A program made the position numbers and the translations under genes. Shown one piece after another: positions 1 through 8,327 of a stretch of DNA of 64,000 nucleotides; the stretch's first letter is position 1; the number at the start of each line of letters is the position of its first letter. The DNA comes from Cytophagales bacterium. Its GTDB lineage: Bacteria; Bacteroidota; Bacteroidia; Cytophagales; Cyclobacteriaceae. The notes under the pieces were generated by a model that saw only the letters and a program-made list of their open reading frames with translations, did not search any database and was not told the DNA's origin. The DNA lies in contig JAKSDQ010000003.1 in NCBI GenBank assembly GCA_022360015.1, positions 310,001-374,000 of the forward strand. The letters are read 5' to 3'.

Positions 1-603
1 TTCGCTGTAAAAAGGATCGACAGCCGGATATTCGACAGCAGGTGGGATTTTGTTTTTGGGATATTTTTTACGGTTTTCAGCATCGAAACTCCATTTTCCA
101 CCTAAAGGCACTTCGTTTTCATCGATCAATAGGTTTCTTTTTTTGCGCTGTATAATGTAGAACTCGGTCTGAAAGAATTTCTTTTTCTCCGGTTTGAAAA
201 AATGTTGCAACGCTTCTTGAGCGTTTAAGAACATGGGTGATTCGTACCTGACGATTTCAATCTGCACTTTGCCAGCACTGGTTCGTATTCTTTTGCCAAG
301 CCAGTCATCGGTGGGATCGATGTAATGGATGGTTTTAATGTTTTCTTTGCCTAATGCATTGATGAGACGACGCACATCAGCACGTTGATCCATGGCCTCG
401 ATATAATGAACTTTTATGCCTTTTGACAGCAAATAGTGCTCGTAGCCTTTCATGGATGCCCGGTGAAAGGCTATCTTTTGTCGATGAAAAGCATATTGCC
501 TGAAAAATAAAAACTCTTCTACCAGGTAAACCGGATACCCATTTTCAATCATGGGGCTTTCTGCAAATAGCTGATGAGGAAAAATAAGATTAACGGCCAG
601 CAT
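1..603 (-). CDS. Photolyase/cryptochrome-related protein (DPRP family), N-terminal 201 residues, cut by window edge
   Basis: This reading frame starts at the ATG at 603 and stays open to base 1, so the C-terminal FAD- and iron-sulfur-binding half lies outside the window. The visible part begins MLAVNLIFPHQLF and reaches GGKWSFDAENRKKYPKN near residue 180. That G-G-x-W-x-F-D-x-E-N-R signature is typical of the deoxyribodipyrimidine photolyase-related family, whose characterised members are iron-sulfur (6-4) photolyases such as Agrobacterium PhrB. The expected role is light-driven DNA repair or light sensing in the cytoplasm. A flavin reductase and an SDR lie upstream on the same strand and may be co-transcribed. 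Family is seen directly; repair activity is inferred. Confidence 0.85.
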   Translation of the reverse strand, partial: MLAVNLIFPHQLFAESPMIENGYPVYLVEEFLFFRQYAFHRQKIAFHRASMKGYEHYLLSKGIKVHYIEAMDQRADVRRLINALGKENIKTIHYIDPTDDWLGKRIRTSAGKVQIEIVRYESPMFLNAQEALQHFFKPEKKKFFQTEFYIIQRKKRNLLIDENEVPLGGKWSFDAENRKKYPKNKIPPAVEYPAVDPFYSE

Positions 604-739
604 AAATTTTTTGTTTATTCCTACGGCACTTTTCGCCGCAATATTTCACATGGGGCCATGCGTTTTCCCATTTTTTTCTCCAGGAAAAAGGACGGTGGCA
701 CACCGGACAGATTTTGGAAGGCAAATTTGACCTTTTCAC

Positions 740-1384
740 TTAATCACTATTTTGGGGAAATTCTGGCAGTTCACCGGGCCGGGCATAGGGAAATTGCGCT
801 ATTTTGTTTAAGGTATAATAGCTGTTCAGCCCTGAGATTCCTACATCATCCATTTTCATTAAGTCAATATGCCCGTCTGTATCCATGGTGTGATCAGGGA
901 AAATGGCATGTTTAATTTTGCCGATGATCAATGATGTGCCATTTAAGGGAATGGGCATATGTTGAACGAGCTCCATGCCTAGTTTTAGCCTGCTTTCTTT
1001 GACAAAAGGCGCTTTAAAATCCTGGAGATATTCTTCATGGAGCTGACAGACTTCAAATTCCGACACATTTTTCTCAAATTTTGCGGAGGTATAATGCGCT
1101 TTTTGAATAAAGGAGCTGTGTACATGGTTAATGGTGTAAAAACCGTTTTCCATAATGTTTTCAAAAGTATGCCTGCGTACTTCCTGCTGAGGCCGCAACA
1201 TAAAGCCAATCAATGGAGGATTACTGCCCAGGTGTACTACCGAACTGAAAATAGCCAGGTTGGGCTCGTCTGCATTGGAAATGGTGCCAATAAGGTTGGC
1301 CGGCTTAATGCCTGTCACCGAATTAATGATGTTCAGGCGCTGAATGCGGTCGAGTTTTTGAATGTCTGCGGCTGTCAAATGCAT
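740..1384 (-). CDS. Flavin reductase family protein (FMN-binding split barrel)
   Basis: The 214-residue protein has the split-barrel flavin-reductase layout. An early segment, TGIKPANLIGTISNADEPNL, is followed by SSVVHLGSNPPLIGFMLRP, the usual flavin-contact region, and by FENIMENGFYTINHV. Members bind FMN and often pass reduced flavin to a partner or act as small NAD(P)H:flavin oxidoreductases in the cytoplasm. It lies 136 bases upstream of the photolyase-like gene on the same strand, and an SDR gene lies further upstream. Supplying reduced flavin to the photolyase is an attractive but unproven role. No signal peptide or membrane segment is seen. Confidence 0.85.
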   Translation of the reverse strand: MHLTAADIQKLDRIQRLNIINSVTGIKPANLIGTISNADEPNLAIFSSVVHLGSNPPLIGFMLRPQQEVRRHTFENIMENGFYTINHVHSSFIQKAHYTSAKFEKNVSEFEVCQLHEEYLQDFKAPFVKESRLKLGMELVQHMPIPLNGTSLIIGKIKHAIFPDHTMDTDGHIDLMKMDDVGISGLNSYYTLNKIAQFPYARPGELPEFPQNSD

Positions 1385-1547
1385 AATCTTAACTTTTTCT
1401 CCTTGTATGTGTAGTTAGTATTCTTGCTTTCTCTTTTTTCACCAAATCATGTCCCCGGTGTCCCCGTATTTTTTGCCTGGCCCTTTTTCCACTTTCCACC
1501 AGGTTTACCAGCGGGGCAAGATAATCCTTGCCAATGCCGATCCCTTA

Positions 1548-1573
1548 AAATGCCTGTTCCATGGCAGGCATTT
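1548..1573 (-). terminator. Inverted repeat, probable terminator after the SDR gene
   Basis: AAATGCCTG (1548-1556) and CAGGCATTT (1565-1573) form a perfect 9-bp stem with an 8-base loop, 25 bases past the SDR stop codon. On the minus strand the stem ends in a short U stretch. A second small hairpin (GGCAAG...CTTGCC, about 1516-1533) follows. The rest of 1385-1597 shows nothing else. Confidence 0.5.
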
Positions 1574-1597
1574 CAAGCCTTAACTTTTTAACCCGGA

Positions 1598-2296
1598 CTA
1601 TATCCTTAAGCTGGAAATTCCACCATCTACATGAAATATTTGCCCTGTGATCCATCCGGATTTTTCAGACAATAGAAATGCAGCCATTTCAGCGATGTCA
1701 GCAGGGTTGCCAATTTTTTTCAGGGGATGACGCGCTGCATTGGCTTTCTTCTTCTCTTCATTGCTCAGCAGTTTTGATGCCAATGGCGTATCAGTTAGAG
1801 AAGGAGCAATACAGTTGAACCTGATGGTGGGCGCCATTTCAGCGGCCAAAGCCCTTGTGAGGCCTTCCAAGGCCCCTTTCGAAGCCGATACCTGTGTGTG
1901 GAAGTTAAAACCGAACTGCACTGCTACTGTAGAGAAAAATACCACCGAAGCAGCTTCGCTGGCCTTTAACCGGGGTAAAACCGCCTGAACGACTCTAATA
2001 GCACCCCCCACTTGCAGGTTAAAATCTTCTGTGAATTCTTCGGGTTTAATTCTGGCAAATGGTTTCAGGTTTATGCTGCCCGGACAATAAACCAGGCCAT
2101 CGAGCTCGTCTGGCAAATAGTCGGGATCGAATTTTTCATCCTCCACATTCAGGTAATGGTACTGTAAGTACCGGTTATCACTTTGAGTGGGGTGATGGCA
2201 GTAGGTAGCATAAATTTTATTGCCGGAATCAGCAAGTATTTCCACCAGTTCCCTGCCTATTCCGGATGAGGCGCCAATCACAAAATAATTCTTCAT
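1598..2296 (-). CDS. Short-chain dehydrogenase/reductase-like protein lacking the catalytic Tyr
   Basis: The 232-residue protein has a Rossmann fold of SDR type. The cofactor motif GASSGIG is at residues 8-14, the active-site Ser region VVFFSTVAVQFGF around 118-130, and the C-terminal ITGQIFHVDGG is typical. In the catalytic Tyr-x-x-x-Lys position, however, the sequence reads V-S-A-S-K, with Val136 in place of Tyr and Lys140 kept. The codon is GTA with no nearby frameshift. The loss suggests a reductase with altered chemistry or a non-catalytic NAD(P)-binding protein. The gene is on the same strand as the flavin reductase and photolyase-like genes, and I suspect a shared function. The substrate is unknown. 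Confidence 0.8.
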   Translation of the reverse strand: MKNYFVIGASSGIGRELVEILADSGNKIYATYCHHPTQSDNRYLQYHYLNVEDEKFDPDYLPDELDGLVYCPGSINLKPFARIKPEEFTEDFNLQVGGAIRVVQAVLPRLKASEAASVVFFSTVAVQFGFNFHTQVSASKGALEGLTRALAAEMAPTIRFNCIAPSLTDTPLASKLLSNEEKKKANAARHPLKKIGNPADIAEMAAFLLSEKSGWITGQIFHVDGGISSLRI

Positions 2297-2440
2297 GATG
2301 ATTTAACATAGCCGGGATAAAATTGTTTAGCTTTTGTGGTTTTTACAGGAAAGGATTTAAACGATACCCCTCTGGTCTTTTGCCGCCACACCAGCCCCCT
2401 GCCGCTCAGTACAAACATCCGGGCATTCCCTGCTTGTTTT

Positions 2441-5179
2441 TTACTTGTTCACCAAAAAAACATACTTTCCAGACCCTACCCGTATATGTATATAATCATC
2501 CTCTACACCCACCATCTCAATGTCTTTTATTGACTTAAGAGGCTTTTTACCCTCTTTCACCCTTTCCGGTGAATCAGCAGGCAAATAGATGTCGGCGATA
2601 GTATTGACGGGGATGGAAATTTCCTGAATATACTTTCCTTCATCTATTTTCCAATCTGAGCTAATTGTTCCATAATAGGTTTTGAGTTTCCCTCCTGCAC
2701 TGGTGAGTCCTCCTCCCCGAATGGATTTTATGACAATCCTTTTATATCCCGGGCCATCCGATGCGGTGTTTATTCCTGCAATATTCCGGTACATCCAATC
2801 GCCGATAGCCCCATAAGCATAATGGTTAAATGAGTTCATAGATGGTGTTTCAAAAGTGCTGTCCGGTTTGATGCCATTCCATCTTTCCCACACCGTAGTC
2901 GCCCCCATTTTTACCGGATACAGCCAGGAAGGATAGGTTTCCTGCATGAGCAAATCATAGGCAACATCATTTTTCCCAAACCTGCTTAACACATGGCAAA
3001 GGTAAGGTGTTCCTAAAAAACCTGTGGTCAAATGATTCTTATAGCGCTTAATATTTTCAACCAGTCTTTCAACTGCCTGACTGCGCAGGTTTTCCGGTAA
3101 AAGGTCAAAATGCAAAGCTAAAACATAGGCTGTTTGTGTGCCTGAGACCAATCTGCCTGAACCGGTTACAAATTCCCGGTTAAAGGCATCTTTGATTTTT
3201 CCGAGTAATGTCGTATAAGATTTAACATCGTCTTCCTTCCCTAAAACCGTGGCAGCATTAATTAATAGCTGTGTTGAATAAGCGTAAAAACACTGGGTAA
3301 TAAAATATTTATCGGTGATAGCGGCTCTTCCGTCATTATCGTCGTCAGGGCTGTAAAAAAGCCAGTCACCAAAATGAAAACCTGATTTCCAGAGGTTGTC
3401 CTGACTCTGGCTTTTGATATATTCCAACCAGGCTTTCATGCTGGGGTATTGTTCTGCAAGAATTCTTTTATCACCATACAGCAGATAAAGCTCCCAGGGA
3501 ATGATGGTCGCGGCATCTGCCCATCCGGCACTACCTCCTGCCGTCGATCCCAGAACATTGGGAACGACAAAGGGTACGGACCCGTTTTGGAATTGATCAG
3601 CGGCCACATCTTTCATCCATTTGGCAAAAAAGTTGTTCACATTCTTGTTAAAGGCGGCGGTTCTGAAAAATGCCTGTGCATCACCGGTCCAACCCAACCT
3701 TTCATCACGCTGGGGACAATCAGTAGGTACATCCAGGAAGTTGCCTTTCTGTCCCCACAGGATATTATGCTGTAACTGATTCAGCAGGGTATTGGAAGTG
3801 ACAAACTCACCGGTAAGTTTCATATCGGAATGCAGCACGATCGCCTTCAAATGTTCCGGTTTTAATTCACCGGGAAAACCATTTACCTTCACATATCTGA
3901 ACCCCTGAAAAGTGAAATGAGGTTCTAACACCTGATCAGGTTTTCCATTTAAAATAAAGGTATTTTTTTGTTCGGCCTGACGGAGGTTTTCAGTGTAAAA
4001 GTTGCCTTCCTTGTCCAGTACCTCGGCATGATACAGTTCAATTTTATCGCCTGATTGGCCACTTACCTTTAGCTGAACCCATCCCACGAGGTTTTGCCCG
4101 AAATCCACCACAAGGTCTCCTTCGGGCGTGGTAAAAATTTTCTGAGGTTGTAATACTTCCTGTTTTTTGATGGATTCGTTGTAGGTAGACAGGAGTACTG
4201 TTTTCGAAAAATTCTGCTCTTTGGCTGGCTTCCATCCGCTGTCGTTAAAACCCGGAGATGACCAGCCTGTCATTTCCTTGCGCGAGTCATAGGTCTCCCC
4301 GTGATATATTTCAGACGAAAGGATTGGTCCTGTGGATGTTTTCCATGTGTTATCGGATATAATGGTTTTTTCGGTTCCATCGGTGTATTGAATGTTAATC
4401 TGAAACAAAAGGGCAATATCATCACCATAATGGTTTTTTTTATCCCCCCAAACCAAAAACCCCCTGTACCATCCGCTACCCAGGGTTACACCCACCGCAT
4501 TTGTTCCGTTGTTGAGCATATCGGTTACATCATAAACCTGATATTGTAATCGCTTATTATAACTGGTCCAGCCAGGGGTGAGGTATTCATCTCCTATCCG
4601 TTTTCCATTTAGTTCAGCTTCATATAAACCGTGGGCAGTCACATAAACAGTGGCATGCTCGATCTGCCCGGGGTCCAGGGTAAATTCCTTTCTGAACATC
4701 GGGCTAGGCCTGTTAATGGTATCTTCCTCAAAGCCCGGAGAAATCCATTTGGCGCTGAATTCACTGGCCGGCGCCAAAAGTCCCATTTGCCAGAAACCTG
4801 TAGAACTCCACTTTGAAGGCTTTCCTCGATGATCCCAAACCTTCACCTGCCAGTAATAGCGTGTCCCGGACCGCAACTCATCACCTTTGAATGGCACATG
4901 AACAGACTGATCTGATTTTATAACCCCTGAGTCCCAAAACAAATCACTTCCCTTTTTAAGCCGGGCCTCTGAAAGGCCCACCCTGATCTGATAGGCGGAC
5001 TGACTAACATTTCTTTTATCGGATGACATAATCCACGTAAACCGTGGTTCACCGATATCCAGTCCTACAGGGTTTTCCCTATTTTCTGTCAACAACTTTT
5101 TAATGGTAATCTGACATTTTGCGTCAATAAAGGCACAAAGTGTAAACAGCAAAGTGATTTGGATAATTCTGACCATCAT
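2441..5179 (-). CDS. Alpha-L-rhamnosidase, glycoside hydrolase family 78
   Basis: The 912-residue protein starts with a hydrophobic signal peptide (residues 1-20), so it is exported. After an Ig-like N-terminal domain (about 28-135) come the rhamnosidase N domain (about 160-330), a concanavalin-like domain, the (alpha/alpha)6 barrel (about 460-790) and a C-terminal beta domain. The GH78 hallmark DCPQRDERLGWTGD lies at 487-500 and carries the conserved acidic residues. The enzyme removes terminal alpha-L-rhamnose from plant or algal glycans and glycosides. A sigma-FecR-SusC-SusD locus lies upstream on the same strand beyond two small plus-strand genes, and the two probably serve one polysaccharide utilisation system. 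Length is normal for the family. Confidence 0.93.
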   Translation of the reverse strand: MMVRIIQITLLFTLCAFIDAKCQITIKKLLTENRENPVGLDIGEPRFTWIMSSDKRNVSQSAYQIRVGLSEARLKKGSDLFWDSGVIKSDQSVHVPFKGDELRSGTRYYWQVKVWDHRGKPSKWSSTGFWQMGLLAPASEFSAKWISPGFEEDTINRPSPMFRKEFTLDPGQIEHATVYVTAHGLYEAELNGKRIGDEYLTPGWTSYNKRLQYQVYDVTDMLNNGTNAVGVTLGSGWYRGFLVWGDKKNHYGDDIALLFQINIQYTDGTEKTIISDNTWKTSTGPILSSEIYHGETYDSRKEMTGWSSPGFNDSGWKPAKEQNFSKTVLLSTYNESIKKQEVLQPQKIFTTPEGDLVVDFGQNLVGWVQLKVSGQSGDKIELYHAEVLDKEGNFYTENLRQAEQKNTFILNGKPDQVLEPHFTFQGFRYVKVNGFPGELKPEHLKAIVLHSDMKLTGEFVTSNTLLNQLQHNILWGQKGNFLDVPTDCPQRDERLGWTGDAQAFFRTAAFNKNVNNFFAKWMKDVAADQFQNGSVPFVVPNVLGSTAGGSAGWADAATIIPWELYLLYGDKRILAEQYPSMKAWLEYIKSQSQDNLWKSGFHFGDWLFYSPDDDNDGRAAITDKYFITQCFYAYSTQLLINAATVLGKEDDVKSYTTLLGKIKDAFNREFVTGSGRLVSGTQTAYVLALHFDLLPENLRSQAVERLVENIKRYKNHLTTGFLGTPYLCHVLSRFGKNDVAYDLLMQETYPSWLYPVKMGATTVWERWNGIKPDSTFETPSMNSFNHYAYGAIGDWMYRNIAGINTASDGPGYKRIVIKSIRGGGLTSAGGKLKTYYGTISSDWKIDEGKYIQEISIPVNTIADIYLPADSPERVKEGKKPLKSIKDIEMVGVEDDYIHIRVGSGKYVFLVNK

Positions 5180-5321
5180 GCTTTCAATTATAAACTAAAA
5201 AAATTAACGAATCGGTAACCACGATAAAAAAAGCAAAATTTTCAAAATACTATATCCTGTACTATCCTGTATATGTATTTTAAGGCTAAAGCAAACAAAT
5301 AAGCGGAATTGGACATGATAG

Positions 5322-5352
5322 TTGACAATGGACAATTGAAAATTGACAATTA
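5322..5352. repeat. Short GACAATT repeat cluster
   Basis: Three close copies of GACAAT(T) occur within about 30 bases, giving an imperfect palindrome around CAATTGAAAATTG. The surrounding gap, 5180-5463, shows no gene; a doubled TATCCTGTA word sits near 5252-5273. Function unknown. Confidence 0.4.
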
Positions 5353-5463
5353 TTTTATGGTACCATCCTTGGATCCGGGATTATGGAATCATCGCCTCCT
5401 CTCACCATTAAGGTTATCGGATAGGGCAAGGGGCTCGGTTGTGCTTCTCCGGCGTCGAAAGGC

Positions 5464-5781
5464 ATGATCAGAATGTTTGCCAGTGCCATTAGCCATGCAC
5501 AGCTTTTGATTGGTTTTACGTTATACTTTGTACTGAGCCCGGTAATTCGGCATTTTATGACCCATGGATCCGGAGGTAATCATCAGATTTGGTTTTTTGG
5601 AATTTATCATCTTGTAATGATGTCCATCGCCATACTTGTTATGACCATTGGAAGCTCAATTTCCAAAAGGGCAAAAAGCGATCCGGGAAAGTTCAAAAAT
5701 ATATAAATATATTTTACGTTAGCATTAATTTTGATGCTACTGGCAATTCCCTGGTTCAGGCCGGTTTTAAGAAACTTTTAA
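5464..5781 (+). pseudogene. Broken small integral-membrane protein gene
   Basis: From 5464 the frame encodes two membrane helices (HAQLLIGFTLYFVLSPVI and IYHLVMMSIAILVMTIG) followed by SISKRAKSDPGKFKN, then a TAA stop at 5704-5706. Reading on in the same frame gives another helix, TLALILMLLAIPWFRPVL, and a second stop at 5779-5781. This is the arrangement of a four-helix membrane protein of about 140-150 residues common in Bacteroidota and often labelled cytochrome b-like. The first helix is missing: an in-frame TAG at 5422-5424 blocks any longer start. The gene therefore looks both truncated at the front and interrupted. The family identity rests on memory of similar proteins. Confidence 0.6.
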
Positions 5782-5795
5782 ATTATTAAAATCTG

Positions 5796-6104
5796 ATGTT
5801 AAGCTTGTTAAAAACACAATTGGGCAGACTACGTTTAATGGCTTATGTGGAAGGTACATCTTTCCTGTTGCTGCTTTTTGTTACTATGCCTTTGAAATAT
5901 ACCTTTGATTACCCACAGCCAAATAAGATCATAGGCTTAATCCATGGTCTCTTCTTCATCATGTATGTTTATGCTGTTATCCAAATCAAAATAGATGAAG
6001 GCTGGAATCTAAAAAAAACGACGCTGGCACTGCTGGCTTCAATCATTCCGTTCGGCACCTTCTGGGCCGATAAAAAACTCTTTTTACCTAATGAAAAAGG
6101 ATGA
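5796..6104 (+). CDS. DUF3817 small integral-membrane protein
   Basis: The 102-residue protein matches the DUF3817 pattern. It has an N-terminal LGRLRLMAYVEGTSFLLLLF, then MPLKYTFDYPQPNKIIGLIHG, a second and third membrane helix, and a final IIPFGTFWADKKL motif. Three hydrophobic segments are visible (about 15-32, 42-62, 74-90). Members are inner-membrane proteins of unknown function. The gene begins 14 bases after the membrane-protein pseudogene and may once have shared its transcript. The stop overlaps an ATG that begins a doubtful frame, which I do not call. Confidence 0.85.
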   Translation: MLSLLKTQLGRLRLMAYVEGTSFLLLLFVTMPLKYTFDYPQPNKIIGLIHGLFFIMYVYAVIQIKIDEGWNLKKTTLALLASIIPFGTFWADKKLFLPNEKG

Positions 6105-6515
6105 TATGTAAACGGGATTTTTGTTACAACCAGGATTATGAATGGTACGAAACCCAGGTGCTTGTCGACCGGGAATGGGTAAACCTGTTTGCTCCCCGTT
6201 ATCTTGGCTTGGACCTGCCATTATTGCCTCAAAGGTTTTCACGCATAGTGTCTTGGGTGGCGAAACACAGAACTTTAGTCGATTCGCTTTGCGTCCGAAA
6301 ACTTTCTGCCCATCTGATCATGCATGGAGAAAACCTATGCTGGGAAAAGAGGGAGTTGACCTGGCTTTCTTTAAGCCTGGAAAAGGAAAATGCTTTTGAA
6401 CTATTGTTAGCCTGCAGGACCTATTAGAAATACGTTCTCTTACTTTTTGACAAGCAATATGAATTGTTGGATTGTAAGATAGATTTTTAAGATTGAAGTT
6501 AAAAGGTGCCATGTC
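6105..6515. other. Gap without a supported gene
   Basis: Frames of 85-108 codons are open here, but they are rich in Cys, Trp and His, show no domain, and two overlap in different frames. I regard the stretch as non-coding or as badly decayed coding sequence. The tandem palindrome that follows at 6516 is listed separately. Confidence 0.5.
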
Positions 6516-6550
6516 AAGTCATAGTATGACTGGCAGTCATACTATGACTT
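6516..6550. repeat. Tandem palindrome, copy 1, after the susD gene
   Basis: AGTCATAGTATGACT (6517-6531), a GGC spacer, then AGTCATACTATGACT (6535-6549). Each 15-mer is itself a palindrome (AGTCATA-N-TATGACT), and the two are perfect inverse complements of each other, so the DNA can form one 15-bp stem with a 3-base loop or two small cruciforms. It sits 54 bases past the stop of the minus-strand SusD gene. No T run follows on either strand, so it is not a standard intrinsic terminator. A second copy is at 22416. Confidence 0.9.
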
Positions 6551-6603
6551 TGGGGAAAAGGGTAATATCACTTACAAATACCTATTTTCATTACGGGTGA
6601 CAC

Positions 6604-8280
6604 TCAATACCCGGGATTTTGCTCCAGCAACCCGCCACTTAAATCAATTTGATTTCTGGGGATTGGGAAATATTCATGTTTCCCGGACTGAAATTGTGCC
6701 TCTGATAAATAGGTTCGTTTGGATTTCTCAACCGCTATGTAGGCATTCATAACCTCTTCGGCAACATCCCACCTGACCAGATCAAAAAATCTATGGCCTT
6801 CGTGAGCAAATTCCAATCTTCTTTCAAAACGGAGGGCAGTTCTGGCAAGGTCCACGTCCGTCCACATCGTTGTGTATTCATCCATAAAATAATTGGCAGC
6901 CGGGCCCGATCCATCCAGCTCCATCACCATTTCACCATCACGGGCCCTGCGTCGAACCTGATTGATGATGGCTCTGGCTTCTTCTAAGCCCTCTGTTTCA
7001 ATCAAGGCTTCAGCTTTCCATAGCAATACATCTGCAAACCTGATAACCATGTAATTCATCGCATGGCTGAAAGGCCATATGGTTAAGGTAAATTCGGGCT
7101 TGGTAAAAGGCACCACGCGCTTTTTAGGGCTGTAGGGGCCATATACGTCCGGATCCCGGGCCCATGAGGCATCATAAACCTCCGGTAACTCCAGATAGGG
7201 TATGCCGGGCCTGCCGACCGTGTGGTCCAACCTGGGATCCACCAGGTCAGTGTCGGTAAGATCCGCGTTATTAAAGGTATCGAACAACGGCAACCCGTTA
7301 GCATCGGTTTTGTAAGCATTGATCAGGTTTTGCGTCGGGCGCAGAAAACCTCTGATGGCGAAAAACGGGCCTCCCGGATTAATCAACCGGTCGCCGATAG
7401 ACCCGTTGTATCCATTGTTCCTGGCGCCGTCATTAATTGAGTATTGAACGGCAAAAACCGACTCTTCACTGTTGTTAAACTCCGGCTCAAAAACATTCGG
7501 GAAATTAGTCAACAACCCGTAGCCTGCCGGACTGTTAATTACGAGATCGGCAGCATCTATGGCTGCCTCCCATTTTTCCTGAAAAATATAGGTTTTCGCC
7601 AGGTAAGCATTGGCCGAACCTCTGGTAGCCCTGCCTACTTGTTCCTGGACATCGGGCAGTGTATTTCTGGCAAAAATAAAATCTTCCTCAATCTTGGCCC
7701 AAAGCTCATCTGAGGTCAGTTCTCTGTTTGACACTGACCTTATTTCTTCTGAGGTAATAAGGCTTTCATCGATGAAAGGTATGAGGTTATATATTTTTTT
7801 AAGGTCAAAGTAAAAATGTCCCCTTAATAATCTCATTTCAGCCACTCTTAAATCTTTCTGGCTTTGCTCCCAACCTTCGAAATCCCTTATCGCACGTATA
7901 GCGGCGTTTGTTCTGGATACGCCTTCATAACTGGCCAACCACTTTCTTTCCAGGTCAATAATGCCGGCATTAGTTGAAAATATTTCCATTAAATGGATAT
8001 TGTTCTGGTCACCGACGCCGCCACCGCCTTTGTAGGCATCGTCCGCGACCACATCACCAAAACTCCAGTTTGTAGCAGGAGAATTAAAAGCATTCGAAGC
8101 ATTGTCAATCTGCCCGTTCAGCGTGCTGTAGGCGGCAATAACCAGGGCTTCGACACCTTCTTCACTATTCACCAGTTGTTCTTCTGACAAGGACCCCTGT
8201 GGTAATTCTTCCAAAAACTCATCACAGGCACCAAAGGTTATGATCACTATGAAAGCTATTAGCTTATATATGGTTTTCAT
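6604..8280 (-). CDS. SusD/RagB family nutrient-binding outer-membrane lipoprotein
   Basis: The 558-residue protein has a lipoprotein signal with lipobox FGAC, placing the lipidated Cys at 19, and the SusD tetratricopeptide-like helical core. Typical landmarks are ALVIAAYSTLNGQ near the N-terminus, the LRGHFYFDL segment around 150, and the C-terminal RFERRLEFAHEGHRFFDLVRW, ending NQIDLSGGLLEQNPGY. SusD proteins cap a SusC channel on the cell surface and bind glycans or other ligands. The gene follows its SusC partner by 47 bases on the same strand, so they form one operon. The ligand cannot be read from the sequence; a rhamnose-containing glycan is suggested by the nearby GH78 gene. Confidence 0.95.
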   Translation of the reverse strand: MKTIYKLIAFIVIITFGACDEFLEELPQGSLSEEQLVNSEEGVEALVIAAYSTLNGQIDNASNAFNSPATNWSFGDVVADDAYKGGGGVGDQNNIHLMEIFSTNAGIIDLERKWLASYEGVSRTNAAIRAIRDFEGWEQSQKDLRVAEMRLLRGHFYFDLKKIYNLIPFIDESLITSEEIRSVSNRELTSDELWAKIEEDFIFARNTLPDVQEQVGRATRGSANAYLAKTYIFQEKWEAAIDAADLVINSPAGYGLLTNFPNVFEPEFNNSEESVFAVQYSINDGARNNGYNGSIGDRLINPGGPFFAIRGFLRPTQNLINAYKTDANGLPLFDTFNNADLTDTDLVDPRLDHTVGRPGIPYLELPEVYDASWARDPDVYGPYSPKKRVVPFTKPEFTLTIWPFSHAMNYMVIRFADVLLWKAEALIETEGLEEARAIINQVRRRARDGEMVMELDGSGPAANYFMDEYTTMWTDVDLARTALRFERRLEFAHEGHRFFDLVRWDVAEEVMNAYIAVEKSKRTYLSEAQFQSGKHEYFPIPRNQIDLSGGLLEQNPGY

Positions 8281-8327
8281 ATCTGATTTTTTTTTCTTTG
8301 TTGGTATTTTACATTATCATTTTTCGT

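Noticed and set aside
6101-6427. 108-codon frame starting in an ATGA overlap with the DUF3817 gene
   Set aside because: Composition rich in Cys and Trp, no domain, and an equally long frame overlaps it in another register.
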